64,000 nt of DNA from Niallia sp. NCCP-28 (GCF_023168165.1 NZ_BQYJ01000001.1:124001-188000), one strand, 5' to 3'. Positions 27,367 to 37,171 are shown, counted from the stretch's first letter. Notes: a model not told the origin generated them from the letters alone. Program-made: numbers and translations.

Positions 27367-28146
27367 TTAAATAGAAACTTTCATTTGTTTTAATGTTTCT
27401 TCTAAGTTTCCGCTTCTCATAAATGTTTCTCCTACTAAAATGGCATTGGCTCCTGCTTCTGCTACTCTTCTAATATCGTCTGCTGTTGCAATGCCGCTTT
27501 CGCTTACTAAAAAGCTGCCACTTTTTTTAATCATCGGCGCCAATCGCTCCGTTGTATCCAATGTTACTTCAAATGTTTTTAAATTCCGGTTATTTACGCC
27601 AATCAATGAAGCGCCAAGGGCGATGGCGCGTTCTGCTTCCGCTTCATCATGCACCTCCACAAGAACTTCCAAGTCTTTTCCTATTGCATAATCATACAGA
27701 TTTTTTAACGTTTCATCATCCAATGCTGCCACAATCAATAAAATTAAATTGGCGCCATAATGTTTGGCAAAATCAATTTGAATAGGATCAATAATAAAGT
27801 CTTTGCATAAAATTGGCAGTTCTACAGCGGAACGGACTTTTGTTAAATCTTCGAATGTTCCTTTAAAAAAAGGAGTATCTGTTAAAACAGATATAGCATC
27901 TGCTCCGAACTGCTGGTAATCTCCCCCTTGTTTAGCTGGGTCTAATTTGCTATTAATCTCCCCTTTTGAAGGCGAAGCCCGCTTAAATTCCGCAATAATA
28001 GAAAGAGTATTGGCATTTTTCAATGTATTTAGAAAAGAGTATTTTTGTTTCTTTTGCACAGAAGTCTCCAATTCTTCTTTTCTAGTTTTTAATTCTTCCA
28101 CAACAGAATGTTTTTCAGCAATAATTTTATCCAATATTGTTCCCAT
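27367..28146 (-). CDS. trpC: Indole-3-glycerol phosphate synthase
   Basis: Closes the indole ring from CdRP with loss of carbon dioxide. At 259 residues it is the monofunctional form. The phosphate and catalytic lysine motif is IIAEFKRASPSKG. Further landmarks are ILCKDFIIDP, IGVNNRNLKTF and FLVSESGIAT. Its start overlaps the trpD stop by one base, giving tight translational coupling. Confidence 0.98.
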   Translation of the reverse strand: MGTILDKIIAEKHSVVEELKTRKEELETSVQKKQKYSFLNTLKNANTLSIIAEFKRASPSKGEINSKLDPAKQGGDYQQFGADAISVLTDTPFFKGTFEDLTKVRSAVELPILCKDFIIDPIQIDFAKHYGANLILLIVAALDDETLKNLYDYAIGKDLEVLVEVHDEAEAERAIALGASLIGVNNRNLKTFEVTLDTTERLAPMIKKSGSFLVSESGIATADDIRRVAEAGANAILVGETFMRSGNLEETLKQMKVSI

Positions 28147-29171
28147 TATATCCCTGCTTTCTGCAATTTTCCACTTTTTTCAACCAATTGCTGCAATTTG
28201 CGATACGCTGCACCCGTATCAATACTTTCAGCGGCTAATTGGACTCCTTCTGCAATTGTTTCTGCCCGCCCTGCTGCATAAATGCCGATTCCTGCATTTA
28301 ATAATACGGTATCTCGGTAAGCCCCTTTTTGTCCTTTTAATACATTTAATAGAATTTCAGCATTTTCTTTTGCGTCCCCACCTCGAATTTCCTCATTTGA
28401 ATAAACAGGAAGATTTACATCAAAAGGGTGAAGCATTACTTTACGAATGCTGCCATTTTCTAAAATAACCAATTCATTTTCTCCTTGCAAACTAGCTTCA
28501 TCCATGCTGCCTGCACCATTTAACACAACCGCTCTTTTTCTTCCTAATTTTTTCAGTACTTCTGCAAAAGGCTCGGTAAAATCTTTTCGGTAGATCCCAA
28601 GCACTTGAGAATCTAAATTGATTGGATTAGTTAATGGGCCAATTAAATTAAAGATGGTTGGAATTCCCAACTCTCTGCGAACTTTCGTAATTCTCCCCAT
28701 TTTCGGCTGAACATGTTGTGCAAATAAAAAAGTAATGCCGACACTTTCTAACTGTTCTTCATTTTGCTCTGGTGTAATGTTTAATTTAATGCCCAGTGTT
28801 TCCAAAACATCGGCACTTCCTGTTTTACTCGAGATGCTTCTGTTTCCATGTTTTGCAACTGGTATTCCTGCACCTGCCATCACGAATGCAGAAGTACTGG
28901 AAACATTAAAGCTTTGCGAACCATCTCCTCCTGTGCCACAATTATCAATGCAGCCTGGCATGCTATTTTGAAATGGAAGGGTTTGTTCTCTAACAGCTTT
29001 GACGATGCCGACCATTTCATCGACTGTCTCTCCCTTCATTTTTAAAGCAGTAATAAAGGAAGCAATTTCACTGTCAGATATTGTGTCAGAAAATAACTGT
29101 CTTGCAGCAATAATCATTTCTTCTTCTGTTAATGATTGGTTTTGCAATAACTTCTGTAAATATGCTTTCAT
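28146..29171 (-). CDS. trpD: Anthranilate phosphoribosyltransferase
   Basis: Transfers phosphoribose from PRPP to anthranilate. The protein is 341 residues. The PRPP motif is DNCGTGGDGSQSFNVS, followed by PVAKHGNRSISSKTGSADVLE and the metal/anthranilate region HGAGSMDEAS-like (here LNGAGSMDEASL). Its start overlaps the trpG stop by four bases. Confidence 0.98.
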   Translation of the reverse strand: MKAYLQKLLQNQSLTEEEMIIAARQLFSDTISDSEIASFITALKMKGETVDEMVGIVKAVREQTLPFQNSMPGCIDNCGTGGDGSQSFNVSSTSAFVMAGAGIPVAKHGNRSISSKTGSADVLETLGIKLNITPEQNEEQLESVGITFLFAQHVQPKMGRITKVRRELGIPTIFNLIGPLTNPINLDSQVLGIYRKDFTEPFAEVLKKLGRKRAVVLNGAGSMDEASLQGENELVILENGSIRKVMLHPFDVNLPVYSNEEIRGGDAKENAEILLNVLKGQKGAYRDTVLLNAGIGIYAAGRAETIAEGVQLAAESIDTGAAYRKLQQLVEKSGKLQKAGI

Positions 29172-29755
29172 TTGATTACTTCCTTTCTTGTTTCTTTTAT
29201 AAAGTTCGCAATTAATTGTTTACCATACCCTGTACCAACCGATTCTGGATGAAATTGAAATCCATAAAGAGGAAATTTTTTATGCTTAATAGCCATAATT
29301 TCTTGATCATCACTAGAATGGGCCAATATGGTAAATTCTTCTGGCAATGTGCCATTTTTAATTACAAGAGAATGATATCGCATCACTTCAATCGGCTCTT
29401 CTAATCCTTCAAAAACCGAAGATTGCTTTGCTGCTAAAAAGGATGTTTTTCCATGCATAATACTTTCTGCTTTTATTATCTCGGCACCAAATGCGTAGCC
29501 AATTCCTTGATGGCCTAAACATATTCCAAGTATTGGAAATTTTTTATATAATTGTTGGATAAGCGCAATCAGTATTCCAGCATTTTCTGGTCTTCCAGGA
29601 CCAGGAGATAAAACAATTCGATCTGGATTCAGCGCTTGTATCTCCTCAATGGAAATTTTATCATTGCGGATAACTTTCACTTCTTCTCCCAATTCTCCTA
29701 AATACTGAAATAAGTTATACGTAAAAGAATCATAGTTATCGATTAATAAAATCAT
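29168..29755 (-). CDS. trpG: Anthranilate synthase glutamine amidotransferase subunit
   Basis: Class I glutaminase delivering ammonia to TrpE. The protein is 195 residues. It has the LIDNYDSFTYNL start, the nucleophile Cys in ILGICLGHQGIGYAFG, and the His-Glu pair in FQFHPESVGT. The start lies inside the end of trpE (20-bp overlap). A dedicated trpG within the operon differs from B. subtilis, where a shared pabA-type subunit sits in the folate operon. It may still also serve PabB. Confidence 0.95.
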   Translation of the reverse strand: MILLIDNYDSFTYNLFQYLGELGEEVKVIRNDKISIEEIQALNPDRIVLSPGPGRPENAGILIALIQQLYKKFPILGICLGHQGIGYAFGAEIIKAESIMHGKTSFLAAKQSSVFEGLEEPIEVMRYHSLVIKNGTLPEEFTILAHSSDDQEIMAIKHKKFPLYGFQFHPESVGTGYGKQLIANFIKETRKEVIK

Positions 29756-31139
29756 GTTGACCCTCCAAAAATACTTTTAGTTTATGAATGGTTTCCTCAT
29801 ATTCCTTTTCTGGCACAGAATCATACACAATGCCTGCACCTGCTTGGATATATGCCGTTTCTCCTTTAATCACCATGGTTCTTATTGCTAAAGCAAAATC
29901 CATATTGCCGTTTTTAGAAAAATAGCCAACTGCTCCTGAATAAATACCTCTTTTTACGCCCTCCAGCTCATTGATGATTTGCATGGCGCGTATTTTCGGT
30001 GCACCAGACACAGTTCCTGCTGGCAAACAGGACACAAGTGCATCCACACTAGAATATTCTTCTTTTAAATCGCCGCTTACTTCGGATACTAAATGCATCA
30101 CATGTTTATATTTTTCTACTTTTAAATATTTATCAACATTTACGGAACCAAAATGGCTTACTTTTCCGACATCATTACGTGCTAGATCTACAAGCATTTT
30201 ATGTTCTGCCAACTCTTTTTCATCTTGCAATAAATCGTTTGCTAAATGACTATCTTCTTCTACATTTGCACCTCTTGGCCTTGTTCCTGCAATTGGATTA
30301 GTAATGACTTTGCCATTATGTGCTTTAATCAAACTTTCCGGTGAGCTTCCTACCACTGCATATTCATCAAAATCTAAAAAGTACATATATGGCGATTGAT
30401 TCTTAATTCGCAGGCTGCGGTAATAAGAAAAAGGAGAACCTTCTATTTTTGCCGACATGCGCTGGGATGGAACAACTTGAAAAATATCCCCGTTTCTAAT
30501 ATATTCTTTTGCCTTATTCACTTTTTCTACAAATGCTTCCTTTGTAATAGACGGCTGAAAACTAGTTAAAGCAACCTCATCCTTTTCTTCTACAAATGGT
30601 ATCGTTAGTTCTTCTTTTCGTTTATTTATTTTATCCTGCAATTCTTTTTCCGTTGTTGTATCAGAAAGGGGAGTAGCTATTAAATAAATTATTTGTTCTA
30701 AATGATCAAAAATAATCAAATCTTCAAAAAATAATAAGTGTACATCTGGAATGCCAATCTCATCTTTTGCTTCTGGTCCGATATCTTCATATTGTCTAAT
30801 ATTATCATAACCAACATAGCCGATTGCACCTCCAGTTATTGGAAGATCAAATGGCAGTTCCAATTGCCTTTTTGGCAGCAGTTTTTTTACCAAAGTCAAA
30901 GATTTTTCGTTGATGACTTCTGTTGTATTTCCTCGAATAATGGTAGAAACCGAACTGTTTCCAATTAACTCAAAGGCGGGATTTGAGCCAATAATCGAAT
31001 ATCTCCCCGAATTTTCATGCTTTAAAGAACTTTCTAAAAGAAACTTCTTTTTTCCTTTTATCCGTTGATAAATGCTGATTGGAGTTAATGTGTCTCCGTC
31101 TATTTTTTCAATAAGTAATAAATCTGCTTTTGTAGGCAT
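29736..31139 (-). CDS. trpE: Anthranilate synthase component I
   Basis: Converts chorismate to anthranilate; normally feedback inhibited by tryptophan. The protein is 467 residues. The N-terminal regulatory part includes LLESSLKHENSGRYSIIG, close to the LLES tryptophan-binding motif. The chorismate-binding domain has IFQVVPSQRMSA, NPIAGTRPRGA, LVDLARNDVGKV and LPAGTVSGAPKIRAMQII. The ATG at 31139 is preferred, ten bases after AAGGAGG; a TTG at 31142 is an alternative. It is the first gene after the tandem T-boxes. Confidence 0.97.
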   Translation of the reverse strand: MPTKADLLLIEKIDGDTLTPISIYQRIKGKKKFLLESSLKHENSGRYSIIGSNPAFELIGNSSVSTIIRGNTTEVINEKSLTLVKKLLPKRQLELPFDLPITGGAIGYVGYDNIRQYEDIGPEAKDEIGIPDVHLLFFEDLIIFDHLEQIIYLIATPLSDTTTEKELQDKINKRKEELTIPFVEEKDEVALTSFQPSITKEAFVEKVNKAKEYIRNGDIFQVVPSQRMSAKIEGSPFSYYRSLRIKNQSPYMYFLDFDEYAVVGSSPESLIKAHNGKVITNPIAGTRPRGANVEEDSHLANDLLQDEKELAEHKMLVDLARNDVGKVSHFGSVNVDKYLKVEKYKHVMHLVSEVSGDLKEEYSSVDALVSCLPAGTVSGAPKIRAMQIINELEGVKRGIYSGAVGYFSKNGNMDFALAIRTMVIKGETAYIQAGAGIVYDSVPEKEYEETIHKLKVFLEGQHDFINR

Positions 31140-31173
31140 CAAACTTTCTCCTCCTTATAATAAAGTAACACTA

Positions 31174-31220
31174 ATAATCAGGCTTTTACTCAATAAGTTT
31201 CTGTCCACTTGATTTCGCTT
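31174..31220 (+). repeat. Dispersed intergenic repeat, copy D
   Basis: It reads AATCAGGCTTTTACTCAATA then AGTTTCTGTCCACTTGATTT, between trpE and the second T-box. Block order is the same as at 13087-13120, 18202-18240 and 40871-40912. Confidence 0.5.
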
Positions 31221-31257
31221 CCTTTTGAAGCGAAAGTTAAAAGCCAATTAAATTAAG

Positions 31258-31505
31258 AATAAAAAAAGTCCCCTACCTGACATCTTCTAAATAAAGATGC
31301 AGATAGAGGACGATTAAAAAACCGCGGTACCACCTCATGTTAGAGTGTCAGACACTCTCCCTTTTTAAGTACTAGCAATAAATACTACTCCCTTTAACGG
31401 CGGAAACCGGCGAACCATACTTTCCATTTCAAGCTCGCACTCTTAAGTCCATTCTGCAAGTAGATTGTATCGGTTCCCACCAGCCACCGACTCTCTAAAA
31501 CAACA
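31258..31505 (-). promoter_or_regulatory. Second (trpE-proximal) tryptophan T-box leader
   Basis: Stem I begins with AGAGAGTCGGTGG. The specifier TGG (31449-31451) lies in the context GCAGAATGGACTTAAGAG. The T-box AGGTGGTACCGCGG is at 31322-31335. The terminator stem is GTCCTCTATCTGCATCTT / AAGATGTCAGGTAGGGGAC followed by TTTTTTT. Read-through requires uncharged tRNA-Trp. Confidence 0.93.
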
Positions 31506-31552
31506 CTCACTAGCATACTACTCTTAATCATCGCTTTTTTTATTTTTTTATA

Positions 31553-31835
31553 TACAAAAAGGGCTCTCTCCTATAAAAAGGACGAGAAACCCGTGGTGCC
31601 ACCTTCATTAGCTTACAATAAGCTCACTTTAAGAAATGATTGCATATCTATGATGCAATATTTCCGTCTCTTGTAACGACGAGACTTTCGCTAAAGCCTA
31701 CTTCTTAAAAAAGTTTCGGTTTAGAGGCTCAGAAGTCCATTCACTATTATGTCTACGCTGATTTTCACCACCCATCAGCTCTCTTAAGAATCCATAAAAG
31801 TTACTAATCTTCGTCACTGCCAATCACTATGTTGT
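31553..31835 (-). promoter_or_regulatory. First (promoter-proximal) tryptophan T-box leader
   Basis: Stem I starts AGAGAGCTGATGG. The specifier TGG (31737-31739) is in GTGAATGGACTTCTGAG. The T-box AAGGTGGCACCACGG is at 31591-31605. The terminator arms are GGGTTTCTCGTCC and GGAGAGAGCCC plus TTTTT. It is complete and separate from the second T-box 50 nt downstream. Confidence 0.93.
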
Positions 31836-31839
31836 TATA

Positions 31840-31868
31840 ATCATATGTATTTTTCCGCAAAAAGTCAA
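31840..31868 (-). promoter_or_regulatory. trp operon promoter
   Basis: On the minus strand TTGACT (31868-31863), 17 nt and TATGAT (31845-31840) lie just upstream of the tandem T-boxes. Confidence 0.7.
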
Positions 31869-31886
31869 GAAAATCTAACTTTTTTT

Positions 31887-32522
31887 TTATTTTTGCAGCA
31901 TTTTTTCAAATCGATTGCGCCAATCCATAGCCAAATCTTCCAATAATAGCACTTGTTCGATTTTCTTTTTATTACTTTTATCTAAAAGCATTAAATTTGT
32001 TGCATCCCACACTGATATTTCTGATTGGTTTCTTTCTAATAAAGTAAAAGATGAATCTGCATCTACCCTGCCTTCTTTTAATACTTTTAAAAAATAGCCA
32101 GTATAGCAGGTCTCCATTATTCTTTTCAAAAACATATTTATATGGTTATACTTAGAAATAGTGGAGCACGGAATTCTTCCTTGCGTCACTTGCACAATTG
32201 CCTCACCTAATGAAAAGACATCCCCTATATATGTTTCTTTTTCCACATAACCTGTTGCACAAATATTTTCCCCAAATGCAGGAATCGCCAATTCTGTTTG
32301 AAACTCCCTTTCCCAAGCTGCATAATGCTCATAAGGGTAAAAACATACAGCTCTTTCAGGACCACCATGAAAGGCTGGATTTGCCACTCCATCTCCAACA
32401 AAACTTTCTGCTGTCAATTGAGCAGATTTTTTTGCTGTTTTTCCAATCGCCGAAATATACCTTTTTTCCTGCCAACTAAGATCTTCTGGTTGGCCAATGC
32501 TTAACGCAACAATATTCCCCAT
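31887..32522 (-). CDS. MOSC domain protein (YiiM-like)
   Basis: A 211-residue protein of the MOSC plus C-terminal three-helix family. It begins IVALSIGQPEDLSW and carries ANPAFHGGPERAVCFYPYEHY, FGENICATGY and the cysteine motif QGRIPCSTISKYN, in which the conserved Cys would bind a molybdenum-cofactor sulfur or substrate. Relatives such as E. coli YiiM reduce N-hydroxylated purines and other N-hydroxylated compounds; the same activity is possible but inferred. The stop lies only 19 bp from the -35 hexamer of the trp promoter, on the same strand. Confidence 0.85.
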   Translation of the reverse strand: MGNIVALSIGQPEDLSWQEKRYISAIGKTAKKSAQLTAESFVGDGVANPAFHGGPERAVCFYPYEHYAAWEREFQTELAIPAFGENICATGYVEKETYIGDVFSLGEAIVQVTQGRIPCSTISKYNHINMFLKRIMETCYTGYFLKVLKEGRVDADSSFTLLERNQSEISVWDATNLMLLDKSNKKKIEQVLLLEDLAMDWRNRFEKMLQK

Positions 32523-32780
32523 ATTAATTCCCCTTTCTGTTATTTTGCCTATCTTTTATCTTAATATGAATGAATTAAAAGTCAAAGCCCTTTCCTCCAT
32601 AATTCTTTTCTTATGTTGATGCTTATTCGTAAAAAAATATCCTCATGATTAGTTAGCTTTTTGTATTTTTTGCTTTATCATCATATACACTTTTTCCCAA
32701 AACATTTTTTTACTAATTTGCAGAGGAAAGGCACATATTAAATGTAGTTAACATTTTGAACGCTAAGGAGATAAGTCAAG

Positions 32781-34055
32781 ATGGAGAATATTAATGATAA
32801 AAAGACGATTGGCATGTCTATTAATAAAACAACCGATAAAACAAAAAAGAAACAAACCGGAGTATCTAAAATGTCAATCCTTTCGATATCATCGATACCA
32901 CTGGTTATGACACTGGGCAACAGCATGCTTATCCCCGTATTGCCCTCTATAGAGAAAAAACTGAATATCTCTTCTTTTCAAGTCAGTATGATTATAACTG
33001 TTTATTCCATACTAGCAATTCTTTTAATACCTGTTGCTGGATACTTATCAGATCATATAGGCCGAAAAAAAGTAATTATTCCAAGCTTGATTATTTCTGG
33101 CATAGGTGGGTCGATTGCAGGAATTGCCGCCTGGTTAATAAAAGACAGCTATTGGATTATATTGATTGGAAGAGCACTGCAAGGCATTGGAGCAGCCGGA
33201 GCATTTCCGATTGTCCTGCCGTTAGTTGGTGATATGTTTAAAAACGAAGAAGAAGTTTCAAGCACCTTGGGGGTTATTGAAACGGCAAATACATTCGGCA
33301 AGGTGCTAAGCCCTATATTAGGCGCCATTCTAGCAGGATTCATCTGGTTTATTCCCTTTATGGCAATTCCTGTATTCTGTCTTTTATCAGTCATTTTAAT
33401 ACTAATTTTTGTAAAAGCGCCAACTAGTTCAAAAAAAACACTTCCATTTAAAGAATTTATTGTACACACGAAAGAGATAATTCATAAAGATAAAAAATGG
33501 CTATATGCTATTTTTTTTATTGGAACTATTGTCATGTTTGTTTTATTTGCAGAAATGTTTTATTTATCTGATGTTCTAGAAAAGAAGTACCATATTAAAA
33601 ACATCAAAAAAGGTTTTTTCCTTGCTATTCCATTAGGAGCACTATGCATTACTTCTTTTATCGCAGGAAGAAAAATTAAACAAGACCAAATGCTGATGAA
33701 ATGGATTACTTTCAGCGGCATTATAGCTATTATTATCGGTACAGTCGCTTTAAGTTTTCACAATAGTTTATGGTATGTTATCGGTTTTTTAACATTATCC
33801 GGGATTGGAATAGGAGCGAGCCTTCCTCCTCTTGATGCATTAATTACAGAGGGCATTGAAAAAGAAGAGCGGGGCACTATTACAAGCATATATAGTTCCA
33901 TGCGGTTTATTGGAGTTGCTGCTGGACCACCTATTATGGCCGTTTTGATAAAACACGCAAGCCACACTCAATTTTATATTTTAAGCGGCATTACATTGCT
34001 TGCAGCACTTGCCGCATTTTTCCACTTAAAGCATGACAGCAAAACAGCAAGCTGA
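32781..34055 (+). CDS. MFS efflux transporter (12-helix drug/siderophore exporter type)
   Basis: A 424-residue permease. A lysine/threonine-rich cytoplasmic N-terminus of about 30 residues is followed by 12 predicted helices. MFS motif A is LSDHIGRKKVI between TM2 and TM3. Helix 4 contains RALQGIGAAGAFPIVLPLV and helix 5 the motif C-like GKVLSPILGAIL, which marks antiporter-type exporters. It resembles the Bacillus group that includes bacillibactin and multidrug exporters. The cargo is unknown. AAGGAG precedes the ATG. Confidence 0.85.
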   Translation: MENINDKKTIGMSINKTTDKTKKKQTGVSKMSILSISSIPLVMTLGNSMLIPVLPSIEKKLNISSFQVSMIITVYSILAILLIPVAGYLSDHIGRKKVIIPSLIISGIGGSIAGIAAWLIKDSYWIILIGRALQGIGAAGAFPIVLPLVGDMFKNEEEVSSTLGVIETANTFGKVLSPILGAILAGFIWFIPFMAIPVFCLLSVILILIFVKAPTSSKKTLPFKEFIVHTKEIIHKDKKWLYAIFFIGTIVMFVLFAEMFYLSDVLEKKYHIKNIKKGFFLAIPLGALCITSFIAGRKIKQDQMLMKWITFSGIIAIIIGTVALSFHNSLWYVIGFLTLSGIGIGASLPPLDALITEGIEKEERGTITSIYSSMRFIGVAAGPPIMAVLIKHASHTQFYILSGITLLAALAAFFHLKHDSKTAS

Positions 34056-34067
34056 CTAGATTATCAT

Positions 34068-34104
34068 CCCCCCCTTTTTCATCTATTTAAGTGAGGGGGT
34101 TTTA
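34068..34104 (+). terminator. Terminator after the MFS gene
   Basis: A CCCCC run pairs with GGGGG through an imperfect stem (CCCCC...GTGAGGGGG), followed by TTTT. It lies 12 nt past the stop codon. Confidence 0.75.
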
Positions 34105-34291
34105 ATTATATTATGCTAATTAGAATTATGCATTCAAAAGAGATGCCTCAGTTTATAATTTATTTTTACGGCTCTTGTCTGTTTTAACCATAGCCATACA
34201 ATAAGCAATAAGCTGCATTAAAGATTTTTTTCCATATACAAAAAAGTACCAGCAGAAGATATCACCTTTTAAAAGAATATTTATTTTGCAT

Positions 34292-34335
34292 AAAAAAGAG
34301 GATGTAAAGGTCTTTTCGACCTTTACATCCTCTTT
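34292..34335 (-). terminator. Terminator of the fru operon
   Basis: AGAGGATGTAAAGGTC and GACCTTTACATCCTCT form a perfect 16-bp stem with a 5-nt loop. A runs on one side and T runs on the other make it efficient in either direction. Confidence 0.95.
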
Positions 34336-34346
34336 TTGTTTTATTT

Positions 34347-36221
34347 TTATTTTTCAGCTAGTGGCTTTTTTAAAATTCCTAATAAAATGGCCCCTATTAC
34401 TGCACCAATTAAAATGGCTAAGAAGTATAATAATGGACTGCCATCCACTAAACCTACAACAAAGATTCCTCCATGTGGTGCTCTAAGTCCGATATTAAAG
34501 AACATGGATAATGCGCCAGTAACTGCTGCACCAATTGCGACTGATGGGATAACACGCAATGGATCTGCTGCTGCAAACGGAATCGCGCCTTCTGTAATAA
34601 AAGATAATCCCATAATATAGTTTGTTGGAGCCGCGTCACGTTCTTGTTTTGTAAATTTATTTTTAAAGAATGTAGAAGCCAATGCAATCGCAAGCGGTGG
34701 AACCATACCGCCCGCCATAATAGCTGCCATTGGTTCATACACACCATTTGCAATTAAACCTGTTCCAAAGACATAGGCTGATTTATTGATTGGGCCACCC
34801 ATATCGATTGCCATCATACCACCTAAAATAAGTCCTAATAATACTGCATTTGCTGTTCCTAAACCAGATAACCAATCTGTAATAGCTGTATTCAACGCCC
34901 CAACAGGTCCGTTTACTACATAATGCATTAATAATCCTGTAATTAAGATTCCTAGTAATGGGAATAAAAGAATCGTTTTGATTCCTTCAAGAGCTTGAGG
35001 CATTACTTGCAATGCTTTTTTCAAACCGATAACAACATAACCTGCTAAGAAACCAGCAATTAAACCACCAAGGAAACCGGCACCGCCGCTTGCTGCCATC
35101 ATACCGCCAACCATACCTGCTGCAAAACCAGGACGGTCAGCAATACTCATTGCGATAAATCCTGCTAAAACTGGAACTAATAGAGCAAAAGCGTTATCTC
35201 CGCCAATTGCTTTTAGTACTGCCGCAAAAGCATTGTAGCTTGGATCGTCAGGATTGGATGAATTATAGCCAAACATAAAGGAAATCGCAATTAAAATTCC
35301 CCCACCGACAACAAATGGCAACATATTGGAAACACCATTCATCAAATGTTTATAAAATCCTGATTTGCCTTTTTTGCCGCTTTCGCTGTCAGAAGATGCT
35401 GAACTAGAACCGCCTTGATAAATAGGAGCATCTTGATTTAATGCTTTTTCAATTAATTCTTTTGGCTTTCTTATCCCATCGGCAACTGGAGTTTCCAACA
35501 CATGCTTCCCTTTAAACCGTTCCATTTGCACTTTTGTATCTGCTGCAACAATAACACCTGTTGCATTTGCAATTTCTTCTGGCGTCAGAACATTTTTTGC
35601 TCCGCCAGAACCGTTTGTTTCTACTTTAATGTCAACTCCAAGCTCTGCTGCTTTTGCTTTTAAAGAGTCTGCTGCCATATACGTATGGGCAATTCCTGTT
35701 GGACATGCTGTAACGGCAACAATAAAGTTCTTTTTGTCTGCAATATTTTGTTCTTCTTCTTCCTCTTCTTCATCATAACTGTCAATAATATCTACCACAT
35801 CTTTTTTTGTTGCTGCTGCAAGCAATTTAGCACGCACTTCTTCTTTCAGCAAGATAGTAGATAAACGTGATAATGCTTCAAGATGGGTATTATTTGCGCC
35901 ATCTGGAGCAGCAATCATAAAGAAAAGGTGAGCTGGCTGACCGTCTAACGACTCATAGTCTAGTCCATCTACAGAACGTCCAAAAGCGATGGCTGGATTT
36001 TTTACAGCGCCAGTTTTCGCATGTGGAATGGCAATGCCTTCTCCAATACCTGTTGTACTTTGCTCTTCTCTTTTTAAAATAGCTTTTTTATATTCTTCTT
36101 TGTCTGCTAATTTCCCTGCATTATTTAACGTATCAACTAATTGATTAATTGCATCAATTTTTTGTGTTCCTTCTATATTTAAAAGGATAGTTTCTTGCGT
36201 TAATAATTCTGTAATTCTCAT
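34347..36221 (-). CDS. fruA: PTS fructose transporter subunit IIABC
   Basis: Imports fructose as fructose 1-phosphate. It is 624 residues in the order IIA-IIB-IIC. The IIA phospho-histidine is in EGIAIPHAKTG (about residue 67). A glutamate-rich linker precedes IIB, whose cysteine is in VTACPTGIAHTYMAAD (about residue 172). A serine-rich linker leads into IIC with about ten membrane helices, including NGPVGALNTAITDWL and IDMGGPINKSAYVFGTG. It is the last gene of fruR-fruK-fruA and is expected to be induced by fructose 1-phosphate and repressed by CcpA. Confidence 0.96.
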   Translation of the reverse strand: MRITELLTQETILLNIEGTQKIDAINQLVDTLNNAGKLADKEEYKKAILKREEQSTTGIGEGIAIPHAKTGAVKNPAIAFGRSVDGLDYESLDGQPAHLFFMIAAPDGANNTHLEALSRLSTILLKEEVRAKLLAAATKKDVVDIIDSYDEEEEEEEQNIADKKNFIVAVTACPTGIAHTYMAADSLKAKAAELGVDIKVETNGSGGAKNVLTPEEIANATGVIVAADTKVQMERFKGKHVLETPVADGIRKPKELIEKALNQDAPIYQGGSSSASSDSESGKKGKSGFYKHLMNGVSNMLPFVVGGGILIAISFMFGYNSSNPDDPSYNAFAAVLKAIGGDNAFALLVPVLAGFIAMSIADRPGFAAGMVGGMMAASGGAGFLGGLIAGFLAGYVVIGLKKALQVMPQALEGIKTILLFPLLGILITGLLMHYVVNGPVGALNTAITDWLSGLGTANAVLLGLILGGMMAIDMGGPINKSAYVFGTGLIANGVYEPMAAIMAGGMVPPLAIALASTFFKNKFTKQERDAAPTNYIMGLSFITEGAIPFAAADPLRVIPSVAIGAAVTGALSMFFNIGLRAPHGGIFVVGLVDGSPLLYFLAILIGAVIGAILLGILKKPLAEK

Positions 36222-36265
36222 CAGATAACGCTCCTTTTTCTATTTATTCGTTTTATTTTTCGCTA

Positions 36266-37171
36266 TTATTGAATAACTACTTGAGGCAATAAACTTTCTA
36301 CTTTTTCTTTTGTACATAAGCCTATTGAAAATGCTGTCGCACTGCCTGAAGCTACACTATAGCGAAATGCTTCTCTAATATCTTGCGTTTCTTGATATTT
36401 TGCTAAGAAACCAGCTACCATGCTATCTCCGGCACCTACAGAGCTTTTCAGTTCGCCTTTTGGAACTGTGCTAATGATTGTTTCATGCTCATTAACCAAT
36501 ACAGCGCCATCGCCTGCTAAAGATACAATAACATTTTGCGCACCACGTTCCAGCAGCTTTTTAGCATATGGAATTACTTCTTCCACACTTGTTATTGTTG
36601 TATCAAATAATTCTCCCAATTCATGATGGTTTGGCTTAATAAGAAAAGGATTGTATGGAAGTACTTTGTTTAATAGTTCCCCTTCTGCATCCACTACAAA
36701 TGACACATTATTTTTATGGCAAATTCCCACTAGCTCTTCATATGTTGTTTTGGGTAAAGTAGATGGAATGCTGCCTGCAAGCACTAATAAATCTTCTGAA
36801 GTCAGTTCTCCGATTTTTTGTTTTAGTTCTTTAAACTTTTCTTCTGAAATAACAGGACCATTTGCATTTAATTCTGTTTCTGTATCAGCCTTTACTTTTA
36901 CATTAATCCTCGTATCTTCTTCCACTTCTACAAAATTTGTTGCAATATTTTCTTTTTGCAGCTGATCGACAATATAATCCCCAGTGAAACCACCGACAAA
37001 TCCTAAAGCTTTGCTAGAAACCCCCATGCGATTTAGTACGCGGGAAACATTTATTCCTTTTCCTCCAGCAAATTTGCTTGGATTGCCTATTCTGTTTAAC
37101 TCACCTAATTGCACCACATCTAATTCGATAATGTAATCAACAGATGGATTTAATGTCAATGTGTAAATCAT
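36266..37171 (-). CDS. fruK: 1-phosphofructokinase
   Basis: Phosphorylates fructose 1-phosphate to fructose 1,6-bisphosphate. It is a 301-residue PfkB-family sugar kinase. The substrate motif is FAGGKGINVSRVL near residue 37, the LAGSIPS segment is central, and the catalytic aspartate is in SSVGAGDSMVAGFLAK near residue 250. Its start overlaps the fruR stop by four bases. Confidence 0.96.
   Translation of the reverse strand: MIYTLTLNPSVDYIIELDVVQLGELNRIGNPSKFAGGKGINVSRVLNRMGVSSKALGFVGGFTGDYIVDQLQKENIATNFVEVEEDTRINVKVKADTETELNANGPVISEEKFKELKQKIGELTSEDLLVLAGSIPSTLPKTTYEELVGICHKNNVSFVVDAEGELLNKVLPYNPFLIKPNHHELGELFDTTITSVEEVIPYAKKLLERGAQNVIVSLAGDGAVLVNEHETIISTVPKGELKSSVGAGDSMVAGFLAKYQETQDIREAFRYSVASGSATAFSIGLCTKEKVESLLPQVVIQ

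Noticed and set aside
34347-36221. Many long open frames antisense to fruA and other GC-richer genes
   Set aside because: They mirror codon bias of real genes and have no RBS or motifs.
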